A DNA stretch of 64,000 bases. Origin: Coriobacteriaceae bacterium EMTCatB1 (GTDB lineage: Bacteria; Actinomycetota; Coriobacteriia; Anaerosomatales; Anaerosomataceae). The position numbers were made by a program, and so were the translations under genes. Shown here one piece after another: positions 26,427-35,660 of the stretch (position 1 is its first letter; every line of letters starts with the position of its first letter). Below the pieces are notes generated by a model. The model had not been told where the DNA came from, did not search any database, and worked only from the letters and a program-made list of their open reading frames with translations. The stretch spans positions 533,979 to 597,978 of the forward strand of contig BDLO01000001.1 in the NCBI GenBank assembly GCA_001950395.1, in the 5' to 3' direction.

Positions 26427-27734
26427 ATGGCTCTGCCGCTCGTGGCCGTCGTCGGCCGCCCGAACGTCGGCAAGTCGACGTTCGTGAACCGCATAGCGCA
26501 GCGCCAAGACGCCATCGTCCATGCTCAGAGCGGCGTCACGCGCGACAGGAGCTACCACCGGGCCGACTGGAACGGCACGGAGTTCATGCTCATCGACACG
26601 GGCGGGATCGAGCTTCAGACCGACGATGCCTTCGGGCCCTCGATCCGTGCGCAGGCGGTCCGCGCCGCAAGCGAGGCGGACGTCGTCGTGTTCCTCGTCG
26701 ACGGGAAGACAGGGCTCGCTCCAGGCGACGAGGACGTGGCGCACCTGCTTCGACGCGGCGACAAACCGGTGTTCCTCGTCGTCAACAAGGTGGACGACCC
26801 CGGTCGCGAGGAAGCCGTCCACGAGTTCTGGGCGCTCGGACTCGGCCAGCCGTGGCCCGTGTCAGCGCTGCACGGCCACGGGACCGGTGACCTGCTCGAC
26901 GCCATCGTCGAGGCGCTGCCGCCCGCGCACGTCGCAGAAGAGGTCGACGCGATCGACGTCGCCATCATCGGCAGGCCGAACGCCGGCAAGTCGTCGCTGT
27001 ACAACCGGCTTGTCGGCGCCGAGCGCGCGATCGTCTCGGACGTCGCTGGCACCACGCGCGACGCCATCGACACCGTCGTCGAGCGCGACGGTCTCACGCT
27101 GCGTCTCATCGACACCGCCGGACTGCGTCGGAAGTCCCAGATCGACGACTCCGTGGAGTACTACGGCTTCGTGCGCGCGATGCGCGCCATCGACAGGGCG
27201 CAGGTCGCGCTTCTCGTGATCGACTCCACGCTGGGTGTCACTGACCAGGATCAGCGGGTCGCCCGCTTCGCGGAGGAGCGGGGTTGCGGGATGGTCGTGC
27301 TCCTCAACAAGTGGGACGCCGTTGCGGGGCCGGAGCGCAAGAGCGAGGTCGCTGAGCAGGCGGGGGAGAAGCTTTCGTTCGTCTCGTACGCGCCTGTCCT
27401 GCGCGTGAGCGCCCTCACTGGGGCTGGCACGACGAGGATCTTCGACGCCGTCGCCGCCGTGTCGCAGGCGTACTCGCAGCACATCCCGACGAGCCAGCTC
27501 AACCGTCTCCTGACCGACATCAAAGCCACGGGTCACACGGTGAGCAAGGGCAAGCGCCACCTCAAGCTGGCGTACGTGACCCAGACGCGTTCGGAGCCTC
27601 CGGAGTTCACGTTCTTCGTCAACCACCCAGACCTCGTGGAGCCGTCGTACGAGCGGTACCTCGAGAACCGCCTGCGCCAGACCTTCGATCTCACGGGCAC
27701 GCCGATCCGATTGGCGTTCCGGAAGAAGGCGTGA
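26427..27734 (+). CDS. der: Ribosome biogenesis GTPase Der (EngA)
   Basis: 435 residues with two tandem GTPase domains, the hallmark of Der: first P-loop GRPNVGKST near the start and second GRPNAGKSS near residue 185, with NKVD and NKWD G4 motifs. A C-terminal KH-like domain (from about 350) contains SKGKRHLKLAYVTQ. It acts in 50S subunit maturation. Preceded by AGGAGG; plsY starts one base after its stop. Confidence 0.96.
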   Translation: MALPLVAVVGRPNVGKSTFVNRIAQRQDAIVHAQSGVTRDRSYHRADWNGTEFMLIDTGGIELQTDDAFGPSIRAQAVRAASEADVVVFLVDGKTGLAPGDEDVAHLLRRGDKPVFLVVNKVDDPGREEAVHEFWALGLGQPWPVSALHGHGTGDLLDAIVEALPPAHVAEEVDAIDVAIIGRPNAGKSSLYNRLVGAERAIVSDVAGTTRDAIDTVVERDGLTLRLIDTAGLRRKSQIDDSVEYYGFVRAMRAIDRAQVALLVIDSTLGVTDQDQRVARFAEERGCGMVVLLNKWDAVAGPERKSEVAEQAGEKLSFVSYAPVLRVSALTGAGTTRIFDAVAAVSQAYSQHIPTSQLNRLLTDIKATGHTVSKGKRHLKLAYVTQTRSEPPEFTFFVNHPDLVEPSYERYLENRLRQTFDLTGTPIRLAFRKKA

Positions 27735-27735
27735 C

Positions 27736-28374
27736 GTGGACGTCTGGCTGAGCATAGCTGAGGTCGTCGCCGTCGGCCTGGTGCTTGGCAGCCTGCCCTT
27801 TGCGGTCATCGTGAGCCGCATCTTCTTCAAGACCGACATCCGCGAGCACGGAAGCGGCAACCCTGGCGCGACGAACGTCTTCAGGACCTTCGGGCCGGCA
27901 GCCGGCATCGCGGTCTTGGTCCTCGACGTCGCGAAGGGTGCGGCCGCCGTCGCCATCGCTCGTGCGCTCCTCGCAGGTCTCCCCGAGCGTCCTCACGACT
28001 GGGGGCTCGTCGTATGCGCGCTTGCCGCCATCGCGGGGCACTCGTTCTCGCCGTTCATCGGTTTTCGAGGCGGCAAGGGCGTCGCTACCGCTGCCGGCGC
28101 CGTCACCGTCATCATGCCGACCGGCGCGCTCGTGCTGCTCATCACTTTCCTGAGCGTGCTGGCCGTCGGGCGCATGGTCTCGCTCGCATCGATCGTCCTG
28201 TCTCTCGAGTTTCCCATGCTCGTCGTCATCCTGTACGGCGACAGGACCGCGCTCGTGCTGCTGGGTTTCGCCACCGGCGCGCTCGTGTTTTGGCGCCACC
28301 ATTCCAATATCCGCCGTATCATGCGCGGCGAGGAGCCGCGATTGGGTCGTATGCGGGAGGCCGTGAATCCGTGA
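27736..28374 (+). CDS. plsY: Acyl-phosphate:glycerol-3-phosphate acyltransferase
   Basis: 212 residues, polytopic membrane protein. The family loops are present: GSLPFAVIVSR, HGSGNPGATNVFRTFG and GHSFSPFIGFRGGKGVAT. It uses acyl-phosphate to acylate glycerol 3-phosphate, the first step of phospholipid synthesis. GTG start directly after der. The next gene, gpsA, overlaps by four bases and makes its substrate. No plsX is in the window. Confidence 0.94.
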   Translation: MDVWLSIAEVVAVGLVLGSLPFAVIVSRIFFKTDIREHGSGNPGATNVFRTFGPAAGIAVLVLDVAKGAAAVAIARALLAGLPERPHDWGLVVCALAAIAGHSFSPFIGFRGGKGVATAAGAVTVIMPTGALVLLITFLSVLAVGRMVSLASIVLSLEFPMLVVILYGDRTALVLLGFATGALVFWRHHSNIRRIMRGEEPRLGRMREAVNP

Positions 28375-29390
28375 CGCGCGTCGCTATCATCGGTGCGGGA
28401 TCGTGGGGAACCGCGATGGCCGCCTTGCTGGGCGGCAAGGGTCTCGACGTGGCTTTGTGGGCCCGCGACCCCGAGGCTGCGACGACGATCACGACCGAGC
28501 ACCGCAACCCACGTCACCTCACCGACGTCGTTCTGCCGAGACGCGTGACCGCCACATCAGACGTGCGTGCCGCGATAGATGGCGCCGAAGTCGTGCTGAT
28601 CGCCACTCCCTCCCACGCCGTCAGGGCCGCCGCAGAAGCGATGCGTGGCGCGCTCGCGCCGACGACCCCGGTCGTCTCGCTCGCCAAGGGGCTCGAGCGC
28701 GGCACGCTCATGCGGATGACGGAGGTGCTGGGCGAGGTGCTCGGCAATCGCGAGCGCATCGCAGCGCTGTCAGGGCCGAACCACGCCGAGGAGGTGAGCG
28801 TCGGCATCCCCTCAGCGTCTGTCGTCGCCGCGTACGACGAGGCACTCGGCCTCCGGTTGCGCGAGGTGTTCTCGGCTGCGACCTTCCGCGTGTACACGAA
28901 TCCAGACGTCGTCGGCGTGGAGATCGCCGCTGCGACGAAGAACGTCATAGCTGTTGCGGCCGGAATGTCCGACGGGCTGGGGTTCGGCGACAACACCAAG
29001 GCGACGCTCATGACCCGGGGGCTCGCCGAGATGGCTCGGCTCGGAACACGCCTCGGCGCGAACCCGCTCACCTACATGGGGCTGGCTGGCGTCGGGGATC
29101 TCATCGCGACCTGCACGTCGCGGCACAGCCGCAACCGCGCCTTGGGCGAGCACGTCGCGCGCGGCGGCACCGTCGAGAGCTTCGCCGAGCAGACGCACAT
29201 GGTCGCCGAGGGCGCGTTCGCGTGCGTCGCTGTCGACGAGCTCGGGAAGCGCCACGGGGTGGAGATGCCCATCACGCACCAGGTGCGCGGTATCCTGTAC
29301 GATGGTGCATCCGTGTCCAGCGCAGCCGACGCGCTCATGGGGCGCGAAGCAAGAGATGAGCTTCACGGCATGGGGCTCGTAGACGACTAG
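28371..29390 (+). CDS. gpsA: Glycerol-3-phosphate dehydrogenase [NAD(P)+]
   Basis: 339 residues. The Rossmann motif IIGAGSWGTAMAALL opens the protein; LSGPNHAEEV, AATKNVIAVAAGMSDGLGFGDN (catalytic lysine) and GLAGVGDLIATCTSRHSRNR are typical. It supplies sn-glycerol 3-phosphate for PlsY. GTG 28371 overlaps the plsY stop. Confidence 0.95.
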   Translation: MTRVAIIGAGSWGTAMAALLGGKGLDVALWARDPEAATTITTEHRNPRHLTDVVLPRRVTATSDVRAAIDGAEVVLIATPSHAVRAAAEAMRGALAPTTPVVSLAKGLERGTLMRMTEVLGEVLGNRERIAALSGPNHAEEVSVGIPSASVVAAYDEALGLRLREVFSAATFRVYTNPDVVGVEIAAATKNVIAVAAGMSDGLGFGDNTKATLMTRGLAEMARLGTRLGANPLTYMGLAGVGDLIATCTSRHSRNRALGEHVARGGTVESFAEQTHMVAEGAFACVAVDELGKRHGVEMPITHQVRGILYDGASVSSAADALMGREARDELHGMGLVDD

Positions 29391-29399
29391 GAGGCAGAG

Positions 29400-30071
29400 G
29401 TGTCGAACGTCCTCATCGCGCCGTCGATCCTGTCTGCAGACTTCGCGAACCTCGGGTCCGCAGTGGAAGCGGTCGAGCGCGCCGGCGCAGATCTCATACA
29501 CGTCGACGTAATGGACGGCCACTACGTGCCCAACCTCACCATCGGGCCGCCAGTGGTGAAAGCCCTCAAGCGCATCGCTCACGTCCCACTGGACGTGCAC
29601 CTGATGATCGACAACCCCGACGACACGGTGAGCTGGTACCTCGAAGCAGGCGCAGACGTCGTCGTGGTGCACGTCGAGTCCTGTCGGCACGTCCATCGCG
29701 TCGTCCATGCGATCCGGCAAGCCGGAAGGGCGGCCGGCGTCTCGCTCAACCCGGGGACGCCGCTATCGTCGGTGGAGCCGGTGCTCGCGGACGTGGACCA
29801 GGTCCTCGTCATGAGCGTCAACCCCGGGTTCGGTGGGCAGGCCTTCATCCCTTCCGCGGTAGACAGGATCCGCGAGCTTGCATCGATGATCGCCGAAAGC
29901 GGAAGCGCCGCCCGGATCGCCGTCGACGGCGGCATCGACGTCAGCACGGCACGGCCGGTCGTCGATGCGGGAGCGAGCATCCTGGTGGCGGGAAACGCGA
30001 TCTTCGGCTCGGACGACCCTGCTCAGGCGCTGGCTGATCTGCGCGCTGCTGCGATGACGGCCGTTTGCTGA
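29400..30071 (+). CDS. rpe: Ribulose-phosphate 3-epimerase
   Basis: 223 residues, TIM barrel. APSILSADFANLG, HVDVMDGHYVPNLTIGPPVV and VHLMIDNPD are full family signatures. MSVNPGFGGQAFIP and the DGGID phosphate-binding loop close the barrel. Pentose phosphate pathway; its product ribulose 5-phosphate is also a substrate of RibBA encoded downstream. AGGAGG is well placed before GTG 29400. The -35 of the rib promoter lies inside its last codons. Confidence 0.94.
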   Translation: MSNVLIAPSILSADFANLGSAVEAVERAGADLIHVDVMDGHYVPNLTIGPPVVKALKRIAHVPLDVHLMIDNPDDTVSWYLEAGADVVVVHVESCRHVHRVVHAIRQAGRAAGVSLNPGTPLSSVEPVLADVDQVLVMSVNPGFGGQAFIPSAVDRIRELASMIAESGSAARIAVDGGIDVSTARPVVDAGASILVAGNAIFGSDDPAQALADLRAAAMTAVC

Positions 30072-30093
30072 GCTTTCCTGCGGATGCTACGAT
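30065..30093 (+). promoter_or_regulatory. Promoter of the riboflavin operon
   Basis: TTGCTG (30065-30070), 17-base spacer, TACGAT (30088-30093), with TGC directly before the -10. Transcription should start near 30100, at the 5' edge of the FMN aptamer. Confidence 0.65.
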
Positions 30094-30100
30094 ACGGCTG

Positions 30101-30218
30101 CTTTCTTCAGGGCGGGGTGCAAGTCCCCACCGGCGGTGACAGCCCGCGAACCCCGAGAGGGGCCGAACCGGTGAAATCCCGGTGCCGACGGTAAGAGTCC
30201 GGATGGGAGAAGGAAGGT
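30101..30218 (+). promoter_or_regulatory. FMN riboswitch (RFN element)
   Basis: The conserved blocks of the RFN aptamer are present in order: AGGGCGGGGTGCAAGTCCCC, ACCGGCGGTGACAGCCCGCGA, a variable arm, CCGGTGAAATCCCGGTGCCG, ACGGTAAGAGTCCGGATGGG and AGAAGGAA. The 5' TTTCTTC and 3' GAGAAGGA strands form P1. P1's 3' strand also holds the purine-rich ribosome-binding site of ribD, and there is no terminator between aptamer and gene. FMN binding should therefore block translation rather than transcription. Confidence 0.93.
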
Positions 30219-30228
30219 CGAACGAGGC

Positions 30229-31368
30229 GTGAGCCTGTTCTCTAGCGACGCGCACCGCATCGAAGACCCGTTCATGCGCCGCGCGTACGAGCTCGCCGAG
30301 CGCGGGCGTGGATCTGTGAGCCCGAATCCCGTCGTCGGTTGCGTGCTGGTGCGCGACGGCGTGATCGTCGGAGAGGGCTATCACGTGCGCGCAGGCGAGG
30401 ACCACGCCGAAGTCGTCGCTCTGAAGGCGGCCGGACAGATGGCCGAAGGAGCCACTGCGTACGTCACGCTCGAGCCCTGCAACCACTTCGGCAAGACGCC
30501 CCCGTGCGCTCCCGCGCTCGTCCGCACGGGCGTCCGCGAGGTCGTCATCGGGATGCGCGACCCAGACCCCACGGTCACCGGCAACGGGGCAGAGGCGCTC
30601 CGTGAAGCTGGGCTCACGGTGCGTTTCGCTGAAGATCCGACGCCCTTCGAGCGGCAGAACGAGGCGTGGCTTCACCGGATGGGTACGGGGCGACCCTTCG
30701 TGACCGTCAAGATCGCGCTCTCGCTCGACGGCAAGCCCGCGTTGCACGTCGACAAGCGCGCTCGCATCACTGGCGGCGGTGGCGCGAAGGTCACGATGCA
30801 GCTGCGTTCGCGCTCGACGGCGGTGGCCGTCGGAGCGTCGACGGCCTCGATCGACGACCCGTTGCTCACCGTACGGGACGACGACGGCGCGCTTGTCGGA
30901 CGGCAACCGCAGCGCGTGATCCTTGCGCGCACGTCCGTGCCGAGCCCACGGCTCGCGATGCTTGCGGACAAAGCCGCGCCCGTGACGCTGGTCGTATCCG
31001 AGCGAGCTGACCCCGCGGCTCTCGCTGCCTTCGAGCGCGCGGGCGGGGCCGTTGTCGTCTACGACTACGTCTCTGGGATCGTCGGCGCGCTTCGTGCGAT
31101 CGCTGCGCACGGCATCGACGACGTCCTCGTGGAAGCCGGACCGTCGCTTCTCACCGCCTTGCACCGAGCCCGCCTCGTCGACCGCTTGGTGGTGATCACG
31201 GGCGGTGGCTTTGCTGGCAACGCTGCACCCCCCGCATACCTTGGCCCTGCTGACGCCGCTGGGCCTGATCTCGACCGTCCGTACCGTGCCGAGGAGTGCG
31301 CGACGTTCGACGAGGACGTCGCCGTGGTGTGGGCTCCTCGCGTCCACGACCAGGAAGGGAGCTTGTGA
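30229..31368 (+). CDS. ribD: Bifunctional diaminohydroxyphosphoribosylaminopyrimidine deaminase / reductase
   Basis: 379 residues. The N-terminal zinc deaminase domain has [19 protein letters not shown] (zinc histidine and catalytic glutamate) and [13 protein letters not shown]. The C-terminal reductase domain has [32 protein letters not shown] and the late [14 protein letters not shown]. It catalyses steps two and three of riboflavin synthesis. GTG 30229 sits just after the FMN riboswitch. The stop overlaps the ribE start. Confidence 0.95.
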   Translation: MSLFSSDAHRIEDPFMRRAYELAERGRGSVSPNPVVGCVLVRDGVIVGEGYHVRAGEDHAEVVALKAAGQMAEGATAYVTLEPCNHFGKTPPCAPALVRTGVREVVIGMRDPDPTVTGNGAEALREAGLTVRFAEDPTPFERQNEAWLHRMGTGRPFVTVKIALSLDGKPALHVDKRARITGGGGAKVTMQLRSRSTAVAVGASTASIDDPLLTVRDDDGALVGRQPQRVILARTSVPSPRLAMLADKAAPVTLVVSERADPAALAAFERAGGAVVVYDYVSGIVGALRAIAAHGIDDVLVEAGPSLLTALHRARLVDRLVVITGGGFAGNAAPPAYLGPADAAGPDLDRPYRAEECATFDEDVAVVWAPRVHDQEGSL

Positions 31369-32033
31369 TGTTCACTGGCCTTGTCGAGTGCGAAGGCGTG
31401 GTGACTCGCGCCGAGCGGATCGGCGGGAGCATGCGCCTGGAGGTGTACGCCCCGGAGTTCGGTCGCGATATGGCGATCGGCGACTCCGTCGCCGTCGACG
31501 GCGTGTGCCTCACGATCGTCAAGTTCATCCGCGGCGCCTTCCTGACGGACGTGAGCGGCGAGACGCTCGAGCGGACGACGCTCGGCACGCTCGTCCAGGG
31601 GTCCAAGGTCAACCTCGAGCGGGCGCTCCGCATGTCAGACCGCTTGGGCGGTCACATCGTGACCGGGCACGTCGACGGCGTCGGCCGGCTGGAGCTCAAG
31701 CAGCCTGCGGGCGGTTACACGGTCTACCAGTTCGGGGCCCCTCCCTCCGTGATGGAGTACGTGGTGGAGAAGGGATCGATCGCGGTCGACGGCATCTCGC
31801 TCACCGTGGCGCGCGTGGGGGAGCGGGGGTTCACGGCTGCCGTCATCCCACAGACAGAGCAGGTCACGACGCTCAAAGACAAACCGATCGGCGCCCCGGT
31901 GAACCTGGAGGCCGACGTGCTCGGCAAGTACGTGAAACGCTTCGTGGACGCATACCTCGGCCGTCCCGAATCCGCGTCCGAGCCGAAGCGCGGACTTGCG
32001 GACCTCCTCCGCGAGCTTGCCGAGGGTCGATGA
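31368..32033 (+). CDS. ribE: Riboflavin synthase alpha subunit
   Basis: 221 residues made of two similar lumazine-binding domains (each with a MFTG-/GHV.G... beginning). [22 protein letters not shown] and [13 protein letters not shown] are the standard motifs; the second repeat shows [14 protein letters not shown]. It dismutates lumazine to riboflavin. Overlaps the ribD stop by one base, with GGAAGGGA upstream. Confidence 0.95.
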   Translation: MFTGLVECEGVVTRAERIGGSMRLEVYAPEFGRDMAIGDSVAVDGVCLTIVKFIRGAFLTDVSGETLERTTLGTLVQGSKVNLERALRMSDRLGGHIVTGHVDGVGRLELKQPAGGYTVYQFGAPPSVMEYVVEKGSIAVDGISLTVARVGERGFTAAVIPQTEQVTTLKDKPIGAPVNLEADVLGKYVKRFVDAYLGRPESASEPKRGLADLLRELAEGR

Positions 32034-32056
32034 CGACAGGGATCCGAGGAGGGACC

Positions 32057-33289
32057 GTGGCTGCTCCGTTCGCGAGCATAGAAGAGGCGCTGGGCGACAT
32101 CCGCGCTGGCAAGATGGTGATTGTCGTCGACGACGAGGACCGCGAGAACGAAGGCGACTTCGTCATGGCGGCCGAGAAGGTCACGCCGGAAGCGATCAAC
32201 TTCATGGCGCAGCACGGTCGTGGCCTGATCTGCCTGCCTCTGACCGGAGAGCGCCTCGACGAGCTCAAGATCCCGCCGATGACGAACGTGAACACCTCGG
32301 CGCAGCAGACCGCGTTCCACGTCTCCATCGGAGCGAAGGGCCGCATCACGACGGGGATATCGGCGGCTGATCGCGCCGCGACCATCCTCGCGGCGATCGA
32401 CCCTGCAACGCGTCCAGAAGACATCTCCATGCCCGGCCACGTGTTCCCGCTCAGGGCACGGCCTGGCGGAGTGCTCGAGCGAGCCGGCCACACCGAGGCC
32501 GCAGTCGACCTCGCGCGGCTCGCGGGGCTGTATCCAGCGGGAGTCATCTGCGAGATCTTGAACCCGGACGGCACCATGGCTCGGCGCCCGCAGCTGGAAG
32601 AGGTCGCGCGGCGATTCGGGCTGAAGATGATCACCGTCGCCGACCTCATCCGGTACCGGCGGCGCACCGAGCGGCTCGTCGAGCGGATCGCGACCGTCCA
32701 CCTCCCCACGCGCTACGGAGATTTCGTCGCGTACGGCTACCGCTCGCTGGTGGACGACTCGACGCACGTGGCGCTGGTATGCGGCGAGGTCGCTGACCAG
32801 AAGGACGTCTTGGTCCGCGTCCACTCGGAGTGTCTCACCGGAGACGTGTTCCACTCGCTGCGGTGCGACTGCGGTGCCCAGCTCGAAGAGGCCATGCGCC
32901 GCATCCAGGAAGAGGGCCGGGGCGTGCTGCTGTACATCGTGGGCCACGAAGGAAGAGGCATCGGGCTCGCAGAGAAGCTTCGGGCGTACGAGCTTCAGGA
33001 ACGCGGCATGGACACGGTCGAGGCCAACGAGGCCCTCGGCTACCCGGCCGACTTGCGTGACTACGGCATCGGGGCGCAGATACTGGCCGATCTCGGCTTG
33101 TCGTCCATGCGCCTCATGACCAACAACCCGACGAAGATCGTCGGGTTGGAGGCCTACGGGTTGACGGTGACGGAGGCCGTGCCGCTGCAAGTCGGCTGCA
33201 CGCCCCACAACGTGCGGTATCTCCAGACGAAGAAGGACAAGATGTCGCACCGGCTCGACGTGCCGGTCGACGGGATGGAAGGGGAGTGA
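32057..33289 (+). CDS. ribBA: Bifunctional 3,4-dihydroxy-2-butanone 4-phosphate synthase / GTP cyclohydrolase II
   Basis: 410 residues. The N-terminal half is RibB, with [16 protein letters not shown], the metal/substrate site, and [16 protein letters not shown]. The C-terminal half is RibA, with [20 protein letters not shown] (zinc cysteines) and [10 protein letters not shown]. It supplies both starting branches of riboflavin synthesis. GTG 32057 follows AGGAGG by four bases; ATG 32030, overlapping ribE, is the alternative start. Confidence 0.95.
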   Translation: MAAPFASIEEALGDIRAGKMVIVVDDEDRENEGDFVMAAEKVTPEAINFMAQHGRGLICLPLTGERLDELKIPPMTNVNTSAQQTAFHVSIGAKGRITTGISAADRAATILAAIDPATRPEDISMPGHVFPLRARPGGVLERAGHTEAAVDLARLAGLYPAGVICEILNPDGTMARRPQLEEVARRFGLKMITVADLIRYRRRTERLVERIATVHLPTRYGDFVAYGYRSLVDDSTHVALVCGEVADQKDVLVRVHSECLTGDVFHSLRCDCGAQLEEAMRRIQEEGRGVLLYIVGHEGRGIGLAEKLRAYELQERGMDTVEANEALGYPADLRDYGIGAQILADLGLSSMRLMTNNPTKIVGLEAYGLTVTEAVPLQVGCTPHNVRYLQTKKDKMSHRLDVPVDGMEGE

Positions 33290-33291
33290 CC

Positions 33292-33753
33292 ATGGCGGTC
33301 TTCGAAGGCGATCTCATCGGTCAGGGGCTCAAAGTCGGCATCGTGGTGAGCCGCTTCAACGAGCTGCTGTCCTCCAAGTTGCTCTCGGGCGCGATGGATG
33401 CCCTCACACGGCACGGCGTGGCCGAAAAGGACGTCGACGTGGCGTGGGTACCGGGGGCGTTCGAGATCCCGCTCGTGGCGAAGCGCATGGCGGGAAGCGG
33501 CCGCTACGATGCGGTGCTTGCGCTCGGGGTCGTCATCAGAGGCGGCACTCCGCACTTCGAGTACGTCGCTGCGGAGGTGTCCAAAGGGGTGGCCAAGGCC
33601 TCGCTCGACACAGGCGTCCCCGTGATCTTCGGCGTCGTCACGGCCGACACGATCGAGCAAGCCGTCGAGCGATCCGGCACGAAGGCTGGCAACAAGGGTT
33701 GGGACGCTGCGCTGGCGGGCATCGAGATGGCGAAGCTTCTGGCTGCGGTGTAA
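33292..33753 (+). CDS. ribH: 6,7-dimethyl-8-ribityllumazine synthase
   Basis: 153 residues. [28 protein letters not shown] and [15 protein letters not shown] (catalytic histidine) identify it; [11 protein letters not shown] and GNKGWDAAL complete the pattern. It joins the two pathway branches. AAGGGGAG precedes ATG 33292 by six bases. It ends the rib operon and is followed by a strong hairpin. Confidence 0.96.
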   Translation: MAVFEGDLIGQGLKVGIVVSRFNELLSSKLLSGAMDALTRHGVAEKDVDVAWVPGAFEIPLVAKRMAGSGRYDAVLALGVVIRGGTPHFEYVAAEVSKGVAKASLDTGVPVIFGVVTADTIEQAVERSGTKAGNKGWDAALAGIEMAKLLAAV

Positions 33754-33766
33754 ACCCTGTGACGTG

Positions 33767-33800
33767 CGAGAGGCCCGACGGCGGACCATCGGGCCTCTCG
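33767..33800 (+). terminator. Hairpin ending the riboflavin operon
   Basis: Perfect 12-bp inverted repeat CGAGAGGCCCGA / TCGGGCCTCTCG around a 10-base loop, 14 bases after ribH. No T-run follows, as is common in GC-rich actinobacteria. Confidence 0.7.
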
Positions 33801-34090
33801 ATGAGCAGTCCAGCGGGTTCTCGCCACCCTGTGGCTGTCAACCATGGACGCTTGCTCCCTCGGGGAAGATGCACGATAGCAGCATCGCGCGGACGACACA
33901 AGCGAAGGTCTGTTCGTTTCGACGAACGGTTCTGTAGTCGCGTCGGATGGCGGGCTTCGGCCGACGGGCGTACGTGACGCAGAGCTGATTAGAAGCTGAA
34001 GCCGCCATGCCCGCGAGCACGACGGCTGCACGCCGTGCCTTTGGTGTAATCTGTGGGCGTGAGCCGGTGCAAGGACGGGAGGATCGCACG
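33801..34090 (+). other. Intergenic stretch without a recognisable gene
   Basis: No convincing coding potential or RNA family is visible. A 6-bp hairpin with a TTCG loop (GTTCGT-TTCG-ACGAAC, 33912-33927) is the only clear structure. A GGGAGG at 34077-34082 is the ribosome-binding site of the next gene. Confidence 0.5.
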
Positions 34091-34807
34091 ATGAGCCGCG
34101 ATGACGCAGCCAACGAGCCCAACGAGCAGCGCCACACGGTCCTGAACGTCTTCGGGTTGACCCTCGAAGTCAGCAACCCTCGCCTCGCAGAACTGCTGAC
34201 GATGGACGCGCGCGAAGCTCTCGCTGCCGACGTCAAGGACCTCTTCGGCGGGAGCGGGCAGTCCGCTGCCGCCGCAGCTCTCGACACCGACCTCGTCGAC
34301 GTCCTCCCGCAACCTGACGCGCGCACAGCTTACGAGGAGGCCGCTCGCAAGGAGTTCCGCGACCGGGTCGTTGCCATCGGCGAACGGCTCGGCTTTTCTG
34401 TCCGACAGGACGGGTCGTGGGTCTCGCCGACCGGCATCGTCGTGTTGGTGCGAGACCTCGCAGGGAGCACCACTCTTGCCGCCGCGGCACACTTCGTCGA
34501 GCAGCTCCAGGAGGTCTTGGCCCACGACGCACAACCGGACCGCTCTTCGGTGCTGTTCGTTACGCGTAACCACGACGCAGCCGAGGTCCTCACCGTCGCG
34601 ATCCGCCAGGCGCGCGCCTACAGCACGATGAGAGTGGCGTGCCTCGACGACTTGGAAGACCTCGCGCGCATGGTCGCACTCGGGAGAGCGCACCACGAGC
34701 AGGCCCTCGCCGTGGTCGCGCCCATCGCGGCGATCGACGTCGCGGAGATCGTCGCGGTGCTGCGAGCGGCCGAAGCAGGCGCGCACGCAGAGCGGACAGA
34801 TCAGTGA
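34091..34807 (+). CDS. Protein of unknown function
   Basis: 238 residues that I do not recognise. There is no signal peptide or membrane segment. The protein looks like a soluble alpha/beta fold: a polar N-terminus with NEQRHTVLNVFGLTLEV, a helical middle with AYEEAARKEFRDRVVAIGERLGF, then strands TGIVVLVRDL and SSVLFVTRN, each followed by helices. GGGAGG lies eight bases before ATG 34091; a longer in-frame start at 34007 lacks support. It stands between the rib operon and the PHP phosphatase gene, 40 bases upstream of the latter. Confidence 0.7.
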   Translation: MSRDDAANEPNEQRHTVLNVFGLTLEVSNPRLAELLTMDAREALAADVKDLFGGSGQSAAAAALDTDLVDVLPQPDARTAYEEAARKEFRDRVVAIGERLGFSVRQDGSWVSPTGIVVLVRDLAGSTTLAAAAHFVEQLQEVLAHDAQPDRSSVLFVTRNHDAAEVLTVAIRQARAYSTMRVACLDDLEDLARMVALGRAHHEQALAVVAPIAAIDVAEIVAVLRAAEAGAHAERTDQ

Positions 34808-34847
34808 GCCGTGCGCGCGCCCGCGGCTGCGGAGTCTCGGAGACGCC

Positions 34848-35660
34848 GTGATCGACACGCACGTACACACCTGGAGGTGTAGGCATGCGACCGGCACTGC
34901 AGCCGAATACGTCGCGGCTGCCGCTGCCCGCGGAGTGCGGATGCTGGGGTTCGCGGAGCACCTTCCTCTTCCGCGCGATCTTCTCGCCGAGGATCCTCAC
35001 GCGGCGTCGTACGCGATGCCCGAAAGCGAGTTGCCGCAGTACCTTTCCGAAGTGCGCGAGGCCGCAGATGGCGCCGATGCTGACGGGGTGCGCGTCTTGG
35101 CGGGGGTCGAGGCGGACCTGCACCCTGGAAACGAGGCCCACGTACGCAGTCTTCTCACCGGTCTCGAGGTCGACTTCGTGATGGGAAGCGTGCACTACGT
35201 GGACGGTTGGGCGTTCGACGACCCCGACAGGCAGGCCGGTTACGAGCGGTGGAGCGCGGACGACCTCTGGGAGCGGTACTTCCGCGACCTGACGGTCGCG
35301 GCCAGGAGCGGGATCGCAGACGTTATGGCGCATCCAGACTTGGTCAAGAAGTTCCGGTGTTGGCCGAAGCGAGATCCTCGTGAGCTGTTCGCGGCGTTCG
35401 CCGACGCGGCTGCGGCAGCCGGCGTCGCAGTCGAAGTCAGCACGGCAGGGCTTCGAAAGCCGTGCGCCGAGATATACCCCGGCGACGAGCTCTTGCGCAT
35501 GCTCCGCAGCCGCGACGTCCCCGTGACCGTCGGATCCGACGCTCACCGTCCCGAGGAGATCGCCTACGCCTACGAACAGGCCGTCGAAGCGCTTTCTCGC
35601 GCAGGGTATCGCTCTGCCGTGGTATTCGTGCGCAGACGCATGGAGGAGGTGGGGCTGTGA
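34848..35660 (+). CDS. hisJ: PHP-domain histidinol-phosphatase (HisJ/HisK family)
   Basis: 270 residues. The metal-binding PHP motifs DTHVHT, LGFAEHLPLP, GVEADL, GSVHYVDGW, AHPDL and GSDAHRPEEI occur in the expected order. The family removes phosphate from histidinol phosphate. The gene is far from hisC (18332), and no other his gene is near, so histidine synthesis is the family-based prediction, not proven by context. Its stop overlaps the nif3 start. Confidence 0.85.
   Translation: MIDTHVHTWRCRHATGTAAEYVAAAAARGVRMLGFAEHLPLPRDLLAEDPHAASYAMPESELPQYLSEVREAADGADADGVRVLAGVEADLHPGNEAHVRSLLTGLEVDFVMGSVHYVDGWAFDDPDRQAGYERWSADDLWERYFRDLTVAARSGIADVMAHPDLVKKFRCWPKRDPRELFAAFADAAAAAGVAVEVSTAGLRKPCAEIYPGDELLRMLRSRDVPVTVGSDAHRPEEIAYAYEQAVEALSRAGYRSAVVFVRRRMEEVGL

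Noticed and set aside
33912-33936. GTTCG/CGAAC repeats near 33.9 kb as an SOS box
   Set aside because: The half-sites are in the wrong order (GTTCG before CGAAC) and spacing; the sequence is a UUCG-loop hairpin.
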